Below are positions 7,617 through 14,856 of a stretch of DNA of 19,759 nucleotides, one piece after another. The notes beneath the pieces are model-generated. The model had not been told where the DNA came from and did no database searches. It saw only the letters and a program-made list of their open reading frames with translations. The translations under genes were made by a program, and so were the position numbers. The DNA comes from JAVVHH01 sp964657565 (GTDB lineage: Bacteria > Pseudomonadota > Alphaproteobacteria > Acetobacterales > Acetobacteraceae): NCBI GenBank assembly GCA_964657565.1, contig CAZZVQ010000095.1:1-19759 (forward strand). The letters are read 5' to 3'. The stretch's first letter is position 1, and the number at the start of each line of letters is the position of its first letter.

Positions 7617-9725
7617 TTAGCGCGGATCCGGCGTGTCCAAGCTCGGCGGCCCCAGCCAGCGCAGTAAGGGCGCCACACCGGGCCATGCCTTGAACCCGCT
7701 CGGCGCCCGCATCGCCAAGGTGAACAGCGCCGGGTCCCAGCTCGACGTCACGACGCGCGGATTGCCCGTCGCGCCCCGCAGCGCGTCCACGATCGTCCGC
7801 ACCTCGTCCGCGGTCATCCGCGTCGCCCTCGTCAGCCCGGCGATCGTGCGGTAGTCGAACGCCGGCGACGCCAACTCGGCCAGCACCGCCCGCGCCGCAT
7901 CGCCCCGCCGCGCCAGGCTGGACGGCAGATCCCAGCCCGCGACCTGATCGCGCCGCACCAGGTCCGACGTGACCGTCCACCGGATCGCCGACAGCACCTG
8001 CCGCCTGCCGAACAGCAGCGCCGCCGACCCGATGAGCCGCAGCCGACGGCTCTTGGTCTGCGATTTGATCAGGATCGGCAGCAGCATCTCCATTCGCTGC
8101 TCGATCCGCCCCCACAACCGCGCCAGATCCGGCTCCGACATCCGTGGCCAGGGCGGCAAGCCCACCTCCAGGGCCGCCTCGCCCAGCAACGGGATCACCC
8201 GGACCTGCTCCGGTTTGGTCGCCTCTGCCGCAATCCGCTGTTCATGCCCCTTGTCGTCGAGCGCCGACGCGCCCAGCGGCAATCCGAACGTCTTGCGCAG
8301 GAATTGCTGACAGTTGCGCCGCCCCAACTGGTAGTCATGCGCCCGGAACGACTGGTCGAGAAAGCCGCCGAACCCGCCGAGCGCGCCACACGCGATCCGA
8401 AAGCGCGCGTCCATCCCGGTCGCCGGGTCCTCCCGGTGCGGCGCGATCAGGTAGCGGCTGTAATTGTTGGGATCGAGCGCCTTGACCAGGTCGTCGGTGC
8501 GGAACCGCGCCTGGGTCATCAGCGTGGGCAGCAGCGACTTGATCACCGCGGCCAGCTCCGCCGTCGGCTGCCCATCCGGCAGAAAGGCGGGCGGCTCCGG
8601 GAACGGCGCGATCATCAGCAGGGCGGCATCGATCTGCTGGATGGTGACGCTCCGGCGCGCGGACGGCCGACCCAGCAACGCGTATTCCACATAGTCGAAC
8701 GGGTTGTTGTTGATAAGCCCGCCATCGACGTTGCGAAACCGGTATGGATCGTCGCGGCCTTCCACGAAGTCGGGGAAGTCCGGCTTGATGATGAGTTGCT
8801 CATCGGCATCGATCGGATATTGCCGACCGAAATAGTCGGTGTATTTGCAGGTGATTTCGCGGGACGCCAACCCGATCGGGAACGCGGCCGAGGCCAGCGC
8901 CACCGTTCCATAATCCTGCCAAAGTTCCGGAGCCTTGCTATCGGGCTGAACCGGCAGGGTGCCGACGCTCAGCGCGATGCCCGGGTCGTCGGCGAGCCAG
9001 GCTCCGTCGCCGCACTGCCATCCGCCGACGCCGGCGATCTTGTAGTGCACCCGGTCGCCGTGGGTTTGCATCCCGTATTTGCCGGTGCCGAAGCCGATCT
9101 TGAACGGAATGCCGCGCAGGTTCGACACCGTCATATAGAGGTGCATGTCGTCGGCCAGATACGGCCGCGGCGACGCCGGCACGCCGGTCCCGCGCAGCGC
9201 CTCGTCGCGGATTGAGTCCAGCAGCTGCGAGTTCAGCACCGACGCGACGCTCGCCAGCTTGCCCGACGGCGCCTGTAGATCACGCGTGTCCAGCAGATCG
9301 AGCGCGCCCTCGGTCTCGGCCATCAGCCGCGGCTGCTCGACCCATGCCTTGTAGAGCGCCGGGAGCACGCAGCTTTTCGGGTTGTAGGGGCCGCCATTGC
9401 CCTGCAGCACCGCCATCGCCGCCGCGTCCTGCTGGCGCGGCTGCACGCCCCGGGCCAGCGCGATCAGGCTGACCGCTCCGGTGATGGCCCCCGCCGACGC
9501 CCCCGCGACCACTTTCAGCCCGGTGCGATGATCCGGCACGCCGGCCTGGCCGCGGGCCTGCTCCCAGGTCTCGAGCGCTTCGATCAGGAAGTCGATGACG
9601 CCCGCCGTGTAGGCGCCGGCCGAGATCGCGCCCGCCAGCGCCAGGCCGATGCGGAACTCCTTCTCGGCTCCCCCGCTGTGCTCGCGGCCTCGCGTATCGC
9701 CCGGCAGTACCGTTGCATCGCCCAT
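7617..9725 (-). CDS. Large patatin-like phospholipase / lipid acyl hydrolase
   Basis: Predicted serine lipid acyl hydrolase using a Ser-Asp dyad. The chosen ATG at 9725 has GGAGG 7 nt upstream (9733-9737) and leaves a 14-bp gap from the cytochrome gene; an in-frame ATG at 9773 would instead overlap that gene by 34 bp. From 9725 the protein has 702 residues. The oxyanion-hole region is LALAGAISAGAYTAGV (28-43), less Gly-Arg rich than the common GGGxRG. The nucleophile elbow is G75-A-S77-A-G79 and the catalytic Asp is D334 in VDGGLINNNPF. A long C-terminal half follows, ending in a part that looks helical, as in the large patatin-related group with a DUF3376-type C-terminus (recalled, not searched). 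No export signal is seen, so it is probably cytoplasmic or membrane-peripheral. Substrate unknown; phospholipid or neutral lipid likely. Confidence 0.88.
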   Translation of the reverse strand: MGDATVLPGDTRGREHSGGAEKEFRIGLALAGAISAGAYTAGVIDFLIEALETWEQARGQAGVPDHRTGLKVVAGASAGAITGAVSLIALARGVQPRQQDAAAMAVLQGNGGPYNPKSCVLPALYKAWVEQPRLMAETEGALDLLDTRDLQAPSGKLASVASVLNSQLLDSIRDEALRGTGVPASPRPYLADDMHLYMTVSNLRGIPFKIGFGTGKYGMQTHGDRVHYKIAGVGGWQCGDGAWLADDPGIALSVGTLPVQPDSKAPELWQDYGTVALASAAFPIGLASREITCKYTDYFGRQYPIDADEQLIIKPDFPDFVEGRDDPYRFRNVDGGLINNNPFDYVEYALLGRPSARRSVTIQQIDAALLMIAPFPEPPAFLPDGQPTAELAAVIKSLLPTLMTQARFRTDDLVKALDPNNYSRYLIAPHREDPATGMDARFRIACGALGGFGGFLDQSFRAHDYQLGRRNCQQFLRKTFGLPLGASALDDKGHEQRIAAEATKPEQVRVIPLLGEAALEVGLPPWPRMSEPDLARLWGRIEQRMEMLLPILIKSQTKSRRLRLIGSAALLFGRRQVLSAIRWTVTSDLVRRDQVAGWDLPSSLARRGDAARAVLAELASPAFDYRTIAGLTRATRMTADEVRTIVDALRGATGNPRVVTSSWDPALFTLAMRAPSGFKAWPGVAPLLRWLGPPSLDTPDPR

Positions 9726-9732
9726 CGCCGCG

Positions 9733-9737
9733 CCTCC
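9733..9737 (-). promoter_or_regulatory. Shine-Dalgarno GGAGG deciding the patatin start
   Basis: GGAGG on the minus strand with a 7-nt spacer to the ATG at 9725. It lies between the cytochrome stop and the patatin start, supporting 9725 over the upstream ATG at 9773. Confidence 0.7.
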
Positions 9738-9739
9738 GC

Positions 9740-11455
9740 TCAAAGCGTTTTCAGGTACTCGACCAGCGCCCACCGGTCCGGTTCGGACAGCCCGGTGCCA
9801 TACTCGTGCCCCTGGTTGCCGTTGCCCTGGCCCGGGTCCACCACGAACATCGCGCGACCCGGCGCCGCCTCGGTCCGCAGACCGACCTTCACCGGGTCGA
9901 ATTCCTCATGGCCGATCGCGAAGGTGCGCGGCCGCTCGGCGGCCGGCTTCAGCAGGTCGTATAGTGTCGGCACGGACCCGTTGTGGAGGTACGGTCCCAC
10001 CGCCCAGATCCCGGTCAGTACCCGCGCCTCGTAGGCCGCATCCGGGTCCTGCTGGGGCAGCTTGTAGAGGTCTTTCGTGGCCTGCTCGATGTTCGCCTTC
10101 GCGCCCTGCGGGGTCGCGCCGGTGGTGGCGCGGCCCAGCAGCGGCAAGCGGCCCTCTGCCACGTCCTGGTTGATCGCCCGCCGGATCGCCGGGTCGAGTT
10201 GCAGCGCGCCATGCACGAGGCTGCCGATCACCGCGTTGGCCAGGATGTCCAGCTTGGGCGAGGGATCGGCCAGCGCCGGCCCCAGCACGACGGGCTCGCG
10301 CGTGCCCTCGAGCGCCCGCGGCGCGCCGGTCAGCTTGGAGCGCTCGAACGTCCGGGCATCGGTGCCGACGGCCTCGATCGGCGTCTGCCAGGCATTCTGC
10401 ACCAGCGTCGACGACTTGATGCCGTGGCACGAGCTGCATTCGCGGTCGAACAGCGCCGCGCCGCGGGCCGACTTGGCCGGGTCGACCGGCACCCCGGTCT
10501 CGACGAGACGCGGCGGCTTCAGCGCGACGACTTTCTCCTCGATCGCCTGCAGGCCCGGTAGATTGACGCCGTTGTTGTAGATGGCGGTATGGATCGGGAA
10601 TGGGACCGGGTCGAAGCGTCCGAACACGCCGAATACTTCGCCGGTATTGCGCGCGAGCCCGCGCAGATACGTGCCGTTCGGCGCTGCCCCGGTCCATTGC
10701 GTATGGTCCTGCCGCGGCGCGTCCCAGATGAACGGGTAGCGCACCGGCGCGTCCGCCTTGGCGATGTTGGCGGGGTCCTTGAGGTCCAGCCCGGTCACCC
10801 GGTTGAAGATCATCCCGAACGCGTCCAACCGGCCGGCCCCCCAGGGGGAATCGGGCAGGCTGGCCTGCATGAAATCGGTGAACCGGGTGGTCCAGTCGAC
10901 GAGGTCGCGCCGCAGCTTCTCGACCCGGGCCGGGGACGCGCCTGGTCCGAGCACGGCAGCCGCGAACGCGTCGAAGCGGCTTCGATCGGCCAGTGTCGCG
11001 GTCGCCGCCCGTCCCAACTCGGTCAGGAAGCGCTGGAAATCCGCCTTCGCGCGGCCGCCCTCGATCCGCCAGGTCACGCCCTGGACGTGCAACTGGCCGG
11101 TATGGCAGGCCGCGCAGGTCATGCCGACATACGGGTCGGCCGCACTGCCGTCGCGGACGAAGCCGACCGGCAGCGCAGCGGTGGCCGAGCGGAGATAGCC
11201 GTATCGCTGCAACTGATCGCCCGCGAACGGGGCATCGGCGTCGGTGCGGCGCAGCGCCTGGAACCATGGGAGCGGCATCAGGTAGGAGCCTTGCCGGGTC
11301 CCGTCGAAAGTCTGCCGGTCGGCCTCGCTCCAGCCCTGGTTGAGCGAGCGCACGCCGTCGTCTTGCGTCATCGTTCCGGAGGCCCCGGTGGGCACGCTTG
11401 CCTGGGGCGCGCAGGACACGACGCCGATGAGAGCCAACCCGATCCATCGGCGCAT
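9740..11455 (-). CDS. Di-haem c-type cytochrome, RoxA / di-haem peroxidase-like lipoprotein
   Basis: Predicted exported di-haem oxidoreductase. From the ATG at 11455 it has 571 residues: a short lipoprotein-type signal (MRRWIGLALIGVVSC, lipobox VVSC with Cys15), then two covalent haem sites, CAACH at 114-118 and CSSCH at 340-344. Stretches such as GSYLMPLPWFQALRR, LPVGFVRDG, YVGMTCAACHTGQL and WRIEGGRAKADFQRFL match my memory of the RoxA-like / di-haem cytochrome peroxidase family, whose best-known member cleaves poly-isoprene oxidatively; others are peroxidases or MauG-like. An in-frame ATG at 11473 adds six residues ahead of the signal and is less likely. The C-terminus contains a typical distal cytochrome segment (VGPYLHNGSVPTLYDLL). 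It lies 14 bp upstream of the patatin-like gene. Substrate unknown; whether it is oxygenase or peroxidase cannot be read from the sequence. Confidence 0.87.
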   Translation of the reverse strand: MRRWIGLALIGVVSCAPQASVPTGASGTMTQDDGVRSLNQGWSEADRQTFDGTRQGSYLMPLPWFQALRRTDADAPFAGDQLQRYGYLRSATAALPVGFVRDGSAADPYVGMTCAACHTGQLHVQGVTWRIEGGRAKADFQRFLTELGRAATATLADRSRFDAFAAAVLGPGASPARVEKLRRDLVDWTTRFTDFMQASLPDSPWGAGRLDAFGMIFNRVTGLDLKDPANIAKADAPVRYPFIWDAPRQDHTQWTGAAPNGTYLRGLARNTGEVFGVFGRFDPVPFPIHTAIYNNGVNLPGLQAIEEKVVALKPPRLVETGVPVDPAKSARGAALFDRECSSCHGIKSSTLVQNAWQTPIEAVGTDARTFERSKLTGAPRALEGTREPVVLGPALADPSPKLDILANAVIGSLVHGALQLDPAIRRAINQDVAEGRLPLLGRATTGATPQGAKANIEQATKDLYKLPQQDPDAAYEARVLTGIWAVGPYLHNGSVPTLYDLLKPAAERPRTFAIGHEEFDPVKVGLRTEAAPGRAMFVVDPGQGNGNQGHEYGTGLSEPDRWALVEYLKTL

Positions 11456-11518
11456 TTTGCCCCACCCGTCCATTGCTGCTCGTTACTTCATCATATCGTC
11501 CTTCCCGCGCAATGCAAA

Positions 11519-12160
11519 CTAATTCGATATCGGAACGGACATCGCTCTCGCTGCACCGAGCCGGCGGTCGAGGAAGTCGAGCCGGTCCTGGCCCCAGAAA
11601 ATCTCGCCGTCGATGACGTAACTCGGGGCGCCGAACACGCCGCGCGCCAGGGCGGCTTGGGTGTCGACCGCGCGCTGCTCGGCCCAGCGCTCGTCGGCGG
11701 CGGTGGCCAGCAGGGACTCGGGGTCGAGCCCCGCGGCGGCGATCAGCGACGCCAGCACGGCCGGATCGGCGGGGTTGGCCTCGTCCTCCCACAGCGCCTT
11801 GAGCACGCGATGCGCGAGGTCGATCGCGGGAGCGTCGCCGACCGTCTCGCGCGCGGCGATCACGCAGTGGGCGGGGAGGGTCTCGGCGAGCGGGGAGAAG
11901 CGCGGCTTGAGATTGATCGGGATCATCAGGAAGGTGCGCCAGCGCTCGAGATCCTGCAGCCGGTAGGCTTGGCGCAGCGGCGAGCGCTTCGGCAGCGGCA
12001 GCCCGCCGGAGGCCGGGAAGATGGTGCCGAAATCGACCGGGAAGATCCGCAGCGTGGCCCCGTGGCGGGCGATGGACGCGGTCAGGCGGTGGGCGCCGAG
12101 ATGGGTCCAGGGCGAGTTGAGCGAGACGAAATAATCGACGTGAAGACCTTTCGGGTTCAT
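11519..12160 (-). CDS. 2-hydroxychromene-2-carboxylate isomerase family protein (DsbA/GST-kappa fold)
   Basis: Thioredoxin-fold protein of the HCCA isomerase / GST-kappa group; characterised members use glutathione to isomerise 2-hydroxychromene-2-carboxylate in naphthalene catabolism, but most homologues are of unknown substrate. From ATG 12160 it has 213 residues. The N-terminal strand-turn HVDYFVSLNSPWTHLG places the candidate catalytic Ser at 16, and the C-terminal signature FGAPSYVIDGEIFWGQDRLDFLD is diagnostic of the family. A GTG at 12190 would add ten residues with no family resemblance and no better ribosome site. No other naphthalene genes are nearby, so the aromatic pathway should not be inferred. 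It is divergent from the Fur-family gene across 94 bp. Confidence 0.87.
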   Translation of the reverse strand: MNPKGLHVDYFVSLNSPWTHLGAHRLTASIARHGATLRIFPVDFGTIFPASGGLPLPKRSPLRQAYRLQDLERWRTFLMIPINLKPRFSPLAETLPAHCVIAARETVGDAPAIDLAHRVLKALWEDEANPADPAVLASLIAAAGLDPESLLATAADERWAEQRAVDTQAALARGVFGAPSYVIDGEIFWGQDRLDFLDRRLGAARAMSVPISN

Positions 12161-12240
12161 GCGGCGGCAGCCTGTTCCGGGGTTGTTCACTGTAGGCGGA
12201 GCTTTGCAGGCCCGTCCAGACGACGAGGCGGACGGGCTCT

Positions 12241-12251
12241 GTTAGACTAAC
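12241..12251 (+). promoter_or_regulatory. Palindrome GTTAGACTAAC next to the zur start
   Basis: Perfect 5-1-5 inverted repeat ending 3 nt before the ATG at 12255. TAGACT inside it (12244-12249) resembles a -10 box (4 of 6). It could be a promoter element of a leaderless or nearly leaderless transcript, or an operator. It does not match the Zur box as I remember it. Confidence 0.3.
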
Positions 12252-12254
12252 GCG

Positions 12255-12743
12255 ATGAACGCCCGAACGAGTCCGGTCTCGACGACCAAGGCGCAGCTGG
12301 ATCAGGCGGCCGAGGCATGCGCCCGGCATGGCGCCCGATTGACCGAGATCCGCCGCCGCGTGCTGGCGCTGATCATCGACAGCCGCGGCCCGCTCGGCGC
12401 CTATGCGCTGCTGGACAAGCTCAAGGCCGAGCGCGCCAACGCAACGCCGGTCACGGTGTATCGCGCGCTCGACTTCCTGCTGGAGAACGGGCTGATCCAC
12501 AAGATCGAACGGCTCAACGCGTTCATCGCCTGCACCGACCAGGGCGACCACACGCACCAGCACGGCCATGCCGCCCAATTCCTGATCTGCCGCACGTGCG
12601 GCACCGTCGCCGAAGTCGAGGACCCCTCGATCGCCGAAGCCATCTCGCACGCCGCGCGCCGGTCCGGCTTCCGCCCGGACCACGCCACGATCGAGGTAGA
12701 GGGGCAGTGCGGCGCCTGCGCCGCGGGGGAGTTGGTGGGCTGA
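12255..12743 (+). CDS. zur: Fur-family transcriptional regulator, probably Zur (zinc)
   Basis: Metal-sensing repressor; Zur represses zinc uptake genes when zinc is plentiful. The 162-residue protein has an N-terminal winged helix (RLTEIRRRVLALI, YALLDKLK, VTVYRALDFLLENGLIHKIE) and a C-terminal dimerisation domain with the His cluster HTHQHGHAAQF. The structural zinc site is complete: C112/C115 (CRTC) and C152/C155 (CGAC). HKIERLNAFIAC and the short Cys-rich C-terminus fit Zur better than Fur or PerR, but the subgroup call is by resemblance and no zinc transporter gene is in the window. No Shine-Dalgarno is visible before the ATG. It converges with the amidohydrolase gene, their stops being 8 bp apart inside a repeat. 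Confidence 0.85.
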   Translation: MNARTSPVSTTKAQLDQAAEACARHGARLTEIRRRVLALIIDSRGPLGAYALLDKLKAERANATPVTVYRALDFLLENGLIHKIERLNAFIACTDQGDHTHQHGHAAQFLICRTCGTVAEVEDPSIAEAISHAARRSGFRPDHATIEVEGQCGACAAGELVG

Positions 12744-12758
12744 CGCCAACCCTACGGG
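12731..12758. repeat. Dispersed palindromic repeat, copy 1 (also possible terminator)
   Basis: Bases 12734-12758 match 18181-18205 at 23 of 25 positions (core GGTGGGCTGA...CCCTACGGG). In this copy GTTGGTG (12731-12737) pairs with CGCCAAC (12744-12750) with one G-T wobble. The zur stop (12741-12743) and the amidohydrolase stop (12752-12754, minus) both lie inside it, so the element ends both convergent genes and may act as a two-way terminator. Confidence 0.7.
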
Positions 12759-13957
12759 GGGTGGTGGAGGTTCGCGCGGGGGCGGGTGGAGGTGCGGCGG
12801 CCGGATTTGAAGGTGGTGAGGGTGGGGGCGAGTTCGGCGACGGCTTGGGCGGGGGTTTCGGCGTCGAAGAGGACGAGGTCGGCGGGGGCGCCGAGCTGGA
12901 GGCCGTAGGGCTGGCGCATCAGGCGGGCGGGGCGGTCGGTGATCATCTGGAAGCAGTCGGTGAGGGCTTGCGGGCTGGCGAGTTGGGCCACGTTGGCGAA
13001 GAGGTTGGCGATGCGGAGCAGGGAGCAGTCGCCGTAGGGGGTGAACGGGTTGAGCACGTTGTTGGTGGAGAGGGAGCAGTTGACGCCGTGAGCGAGGAGG
13101 CGGTGGGCGGGGGCGACGCCGCGGGGGATGTTTTCGCTGGTATCGCGACCCATGAGGAAGAGATCCGTCGCGGGAAGCACGGTCACCGCGATGCCGGTGC
13201 TGGCGAGGCGGGTGGCTAGAGCGTCGAATTGGGCTTGGGGCATGGCGGAGAGCTTGGTGGCGTGGCCGATGGCGACGCGGCCGCCCCAGCCGGTAGCGTC
13301 GGTGATGCGGCAGAGTTCGGTGGCGTCGGGGCGGGCCGGGTCGAGGTCGAAGTCGAGATGGAGGTCGATGTCGACGTCGAAGCGCTGGGCGAGGGCGAAG
13401 ATGCGGGCGATCTGGGCGTGGGAGTCGCGGTCGATGTAGGGAGCGCCGCCGATGAGGTCGCAGCCGAGTTCTAGGGCTTGGACGAGGATCTCTTCGCAGC
13501 CGGGGTCGTCGATGAGGCCTTCCTGGGGGAAGGCGCAGAGTTGGAGGTCGATGGCCCAGGCGTAGTCGCGCTTGAGTTGGAGGAGGGCGCGGACGCTGGT
13601 GAGGCCGATGCGGGGGTCGACCTCGACATGGGTGCGCATGCGGGTGGTGCCGTGGAGGATGGCGCGCTCGAGGGTGCGGCGGGCGCGGTCGTAGACGTCC
13701 TGTTCGGTGAATTGTTGTTTCGCGGTGCGGACGGAGGCGACGGCTTCGGCGAGGGTGCCGAGCTGGCAGGTGCAGCGGGCCATGATGCCGGATTTGTCGA
13801 GGTGGAGGTGGGTCTCGACGAGCCCGGCGCAAACGAGTTTTCCGGCGGCGTCGTCGGTGGGGCCGTCGTGCGGGAGGTGTTTCTCCAGCGCGGCGATGCG
13901 GCCATTGGCGAATCCGATGTCGCCGAGATGGGTGTTGCGGATGACGTGGTCGAACAT
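12752..13957 (-). CDS. Cytosine-deaminase-like metal-dependent amidohydrolase, atypical active site
   Basis: TIM-barrel amidohydrolase of the CodA-like group, predicted to hydrolyse a C-N bond of a small nitrogen compound in the cytoplasm. The 401-residue protein has a small beta-sandwich at the N-terminus and the metal motif H50-L-H52 (VETHLHLDK). H200 (DLHLDF) and H232 (GHATKLS) keep the spacing remembered for E. coli CodA (H214, H246). The position of CodA Asp313 is N299 (STNNVLNPF) and that of Glu217 is F203, so cytosine deamination by the CodA mechanism is doubtful. STNNVLNPFTPYGDCSLLRIA looks like a conserved block of a distinct subgroup. Its ATG lies 1 bp after the permease stop (TGAGATG), implying translational coupling. 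It is the last gene of the transporter operon and probably processes the imported substrate. Confidence 0.85.
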   Translation of the reverse strand: MFDHVIRNTHLGDIGFANGRIAALEKHLPHDGPTDDAAGKLVCAGLVETHLHLDKSGIMARCTCQLGTLAEAVASVRTAKQQFTEQDVYDRARRTLERAILHGTTRMRTHVEVDPRIGLTSVRALLQLKRDYAWAIDLQLCAFPQEGLIDDPGCEEILVQALELGCDLIGGAPYIDRDSHAQIARIFALAQRFDVDIDLHLDFDLDPARPDATELCRITDATGWGGRVAIGHATKLSAMPQAQFDALATRLASTGIAVTVLPATDLFLMGRDTSENIPRGVAPAHRLLAHGVNCSLSTNNVLNPFTPYGDCSLLRIANLFANVAQLASPQALTDCFQMITDRPARLMRQPYGLQLGAPADLVLFDAETPAQAVAELAPTLTTFKSGRRTSTRPRANLHHPP

Positions 13958-13958
13958 C

Positions 13959-14759
13959 TCAGGGGGCGGCGCGGCGGCGGAGGACGAGGATGGCGGCTAG
14001 GGCGGCGGCGATGACGAGGATGGAGATGGCGGTGGTGGAGGCGCCGAGGGCGTAGAGGACGGGGGTGGTGACGTTGGTGGTCATGCCGAAGATCTCGAGG
14101 GGGAGGGTGTTGTCGCTGCCGGCGGTGAGGAGGGTGCGGGCGAACTCGTCCCAGGAGAGGGTGAGGCCGAAGAGAGCGATGCCGACGACGCTGGGGAGGA
14201 TGATGGGGAGGACGATTTGTCGAAAGGATTGCCAGCTCGTCGCACCGAGGTCGCGGGCGGCTTCCTCCCAGCGGCGGTCGAAACGGTTGAAGACGGCGAA
14301 CATGATGAGGACGCCGAAGGGGACGGTCCAGGTGAGCTGGGCGCCGAAGGCGGAGCTGTACCAGTCGGTGTCGAGGCCGGACTGGCTGAAGACGAGGCCG
14401 ACGCCGAGGCTGATGAGGATGGAGGGGACGATGAGGCTGACGAGGGTGAGGGTGAGGAGGGGCCCGGCGGCGCGGAAGCGGCGGCGGAAGGCGAGGCCGG
14501 CGAGGAGCGAGATGAGGACGGTTGCGAGCATGACCATGAGGGCGAGGATGACGGAGCGGGCGGCGGCGCCCCAGATGTCGCCGACGGCTTGTTGGGCGAA
14601 GAGGGCGTGGAACCAGTGGGTGGAGACGCCGCGCATGGGGAAGGTGAGGCCGCCGCCGGGTCCCTGGAAGGAGAGGATGATGATGGTCAGCGTGGGGCCG
14701 TAAAGGAAGAGGACGAAGAGGGCGAAGCCGGTCAGGAGGAGGGCGCGGCGGAGCTTCAT
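13959..14759 (-). CDS. ABC transporter permease, PotC-like
   Basis: Inner-membrane subunit of an ABC importer of the spermidine/putrescine type. The 266-residue protein has about six hydrophobic spans, the first at 8-29 (ALLLTGFALFVLFLYGPTLT). The cytoplasmic EAA loop EEAARDLGATSWQSFRQIVLP is the docking site for the ATPase. The LFGLTLSWDEFARTLL segment after it is typical of PotC-class permeases. There is no clear ribosome site before the ATG. A 97-bp gap holding a palindromic repeat separates it from the first permease, and its stop is 1 bp from the amidohydrolase start. Leu codons are almost all CTC in the stretch I read. Confidence 0.93.
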   Translation of the reverse strand: MKLRRALLLTGFALFVLFLYGPTLTIIILSFQGPGGGLTFPMRGVSTHWFHALFAQQAVGDIWGAAARSVILALMVMLATVLISLLAGLAFRRRFRAAGPLLTLTLVSLIVPSILISLGVGLVFSQSGLDTDWYSSAFGAQLTWTVPFGVLIMFAVFNRFDRRWEEAARDLGATSWQSFRQIVLPIILPSVVGIALFGLTLSWDEFARTLLTAGSDNTLPLEIFGMTTNVTTPVLYALGASTTAISILVIAAALAAILVLRRRAAP

Positions 14760-14786
14760 GGGTGGGGGGTGCTCGTTGCGGAAGGA

Positions 14787-14819
14787 CCCTCACCCCGGCC
14801 CTCTCCCGGGGGGAGAGGG
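14787..14819. repeat. CCCTCACCC / CCCTCTCCC palindromic repeat, copy 1
   Basis: CCCTCACCC at 14787-14795 followed by a 9-bp hairpin, CCCTCTCCC (14799-14807) and GGGAGAGGG (14811-14819), loop GGG. It sits in the gap between the two permease genes. The same head and stem recur at 18807-18841. This is a common type of small intergenic REP-like element; no T-run follows on the minus strand. Confidence 0.75.
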
Positions 14820-14856
14820 GGCAGAAAGGAGGGCGTGGAGAGGGAGCGAGGGGGCA

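Noticed and set aside
9726..9773. Upstream start for the patatin gene at 9773
   Set aside because: It would overlap the cytochrome gene by 34 bp, while ATG 9725 has a well-spaced GGAGG.
9906..13832. 1308-codon minus-strand frame spanning cytochrome, isomerase, zur and amidohydrolase
   Set aside because: It is out of frame with four recognisable genes, partly antisense to zur, and made of Arg/Pro/His repeats; a missing-stop artefact of GC-rich DNA.
14787..14819. Rho-independent terminator between the permeases
   Set aside because: The hairpin lacks a following T-run on the coding strand, and the same unit recurs elsewhere, so a repeat element is the better call.
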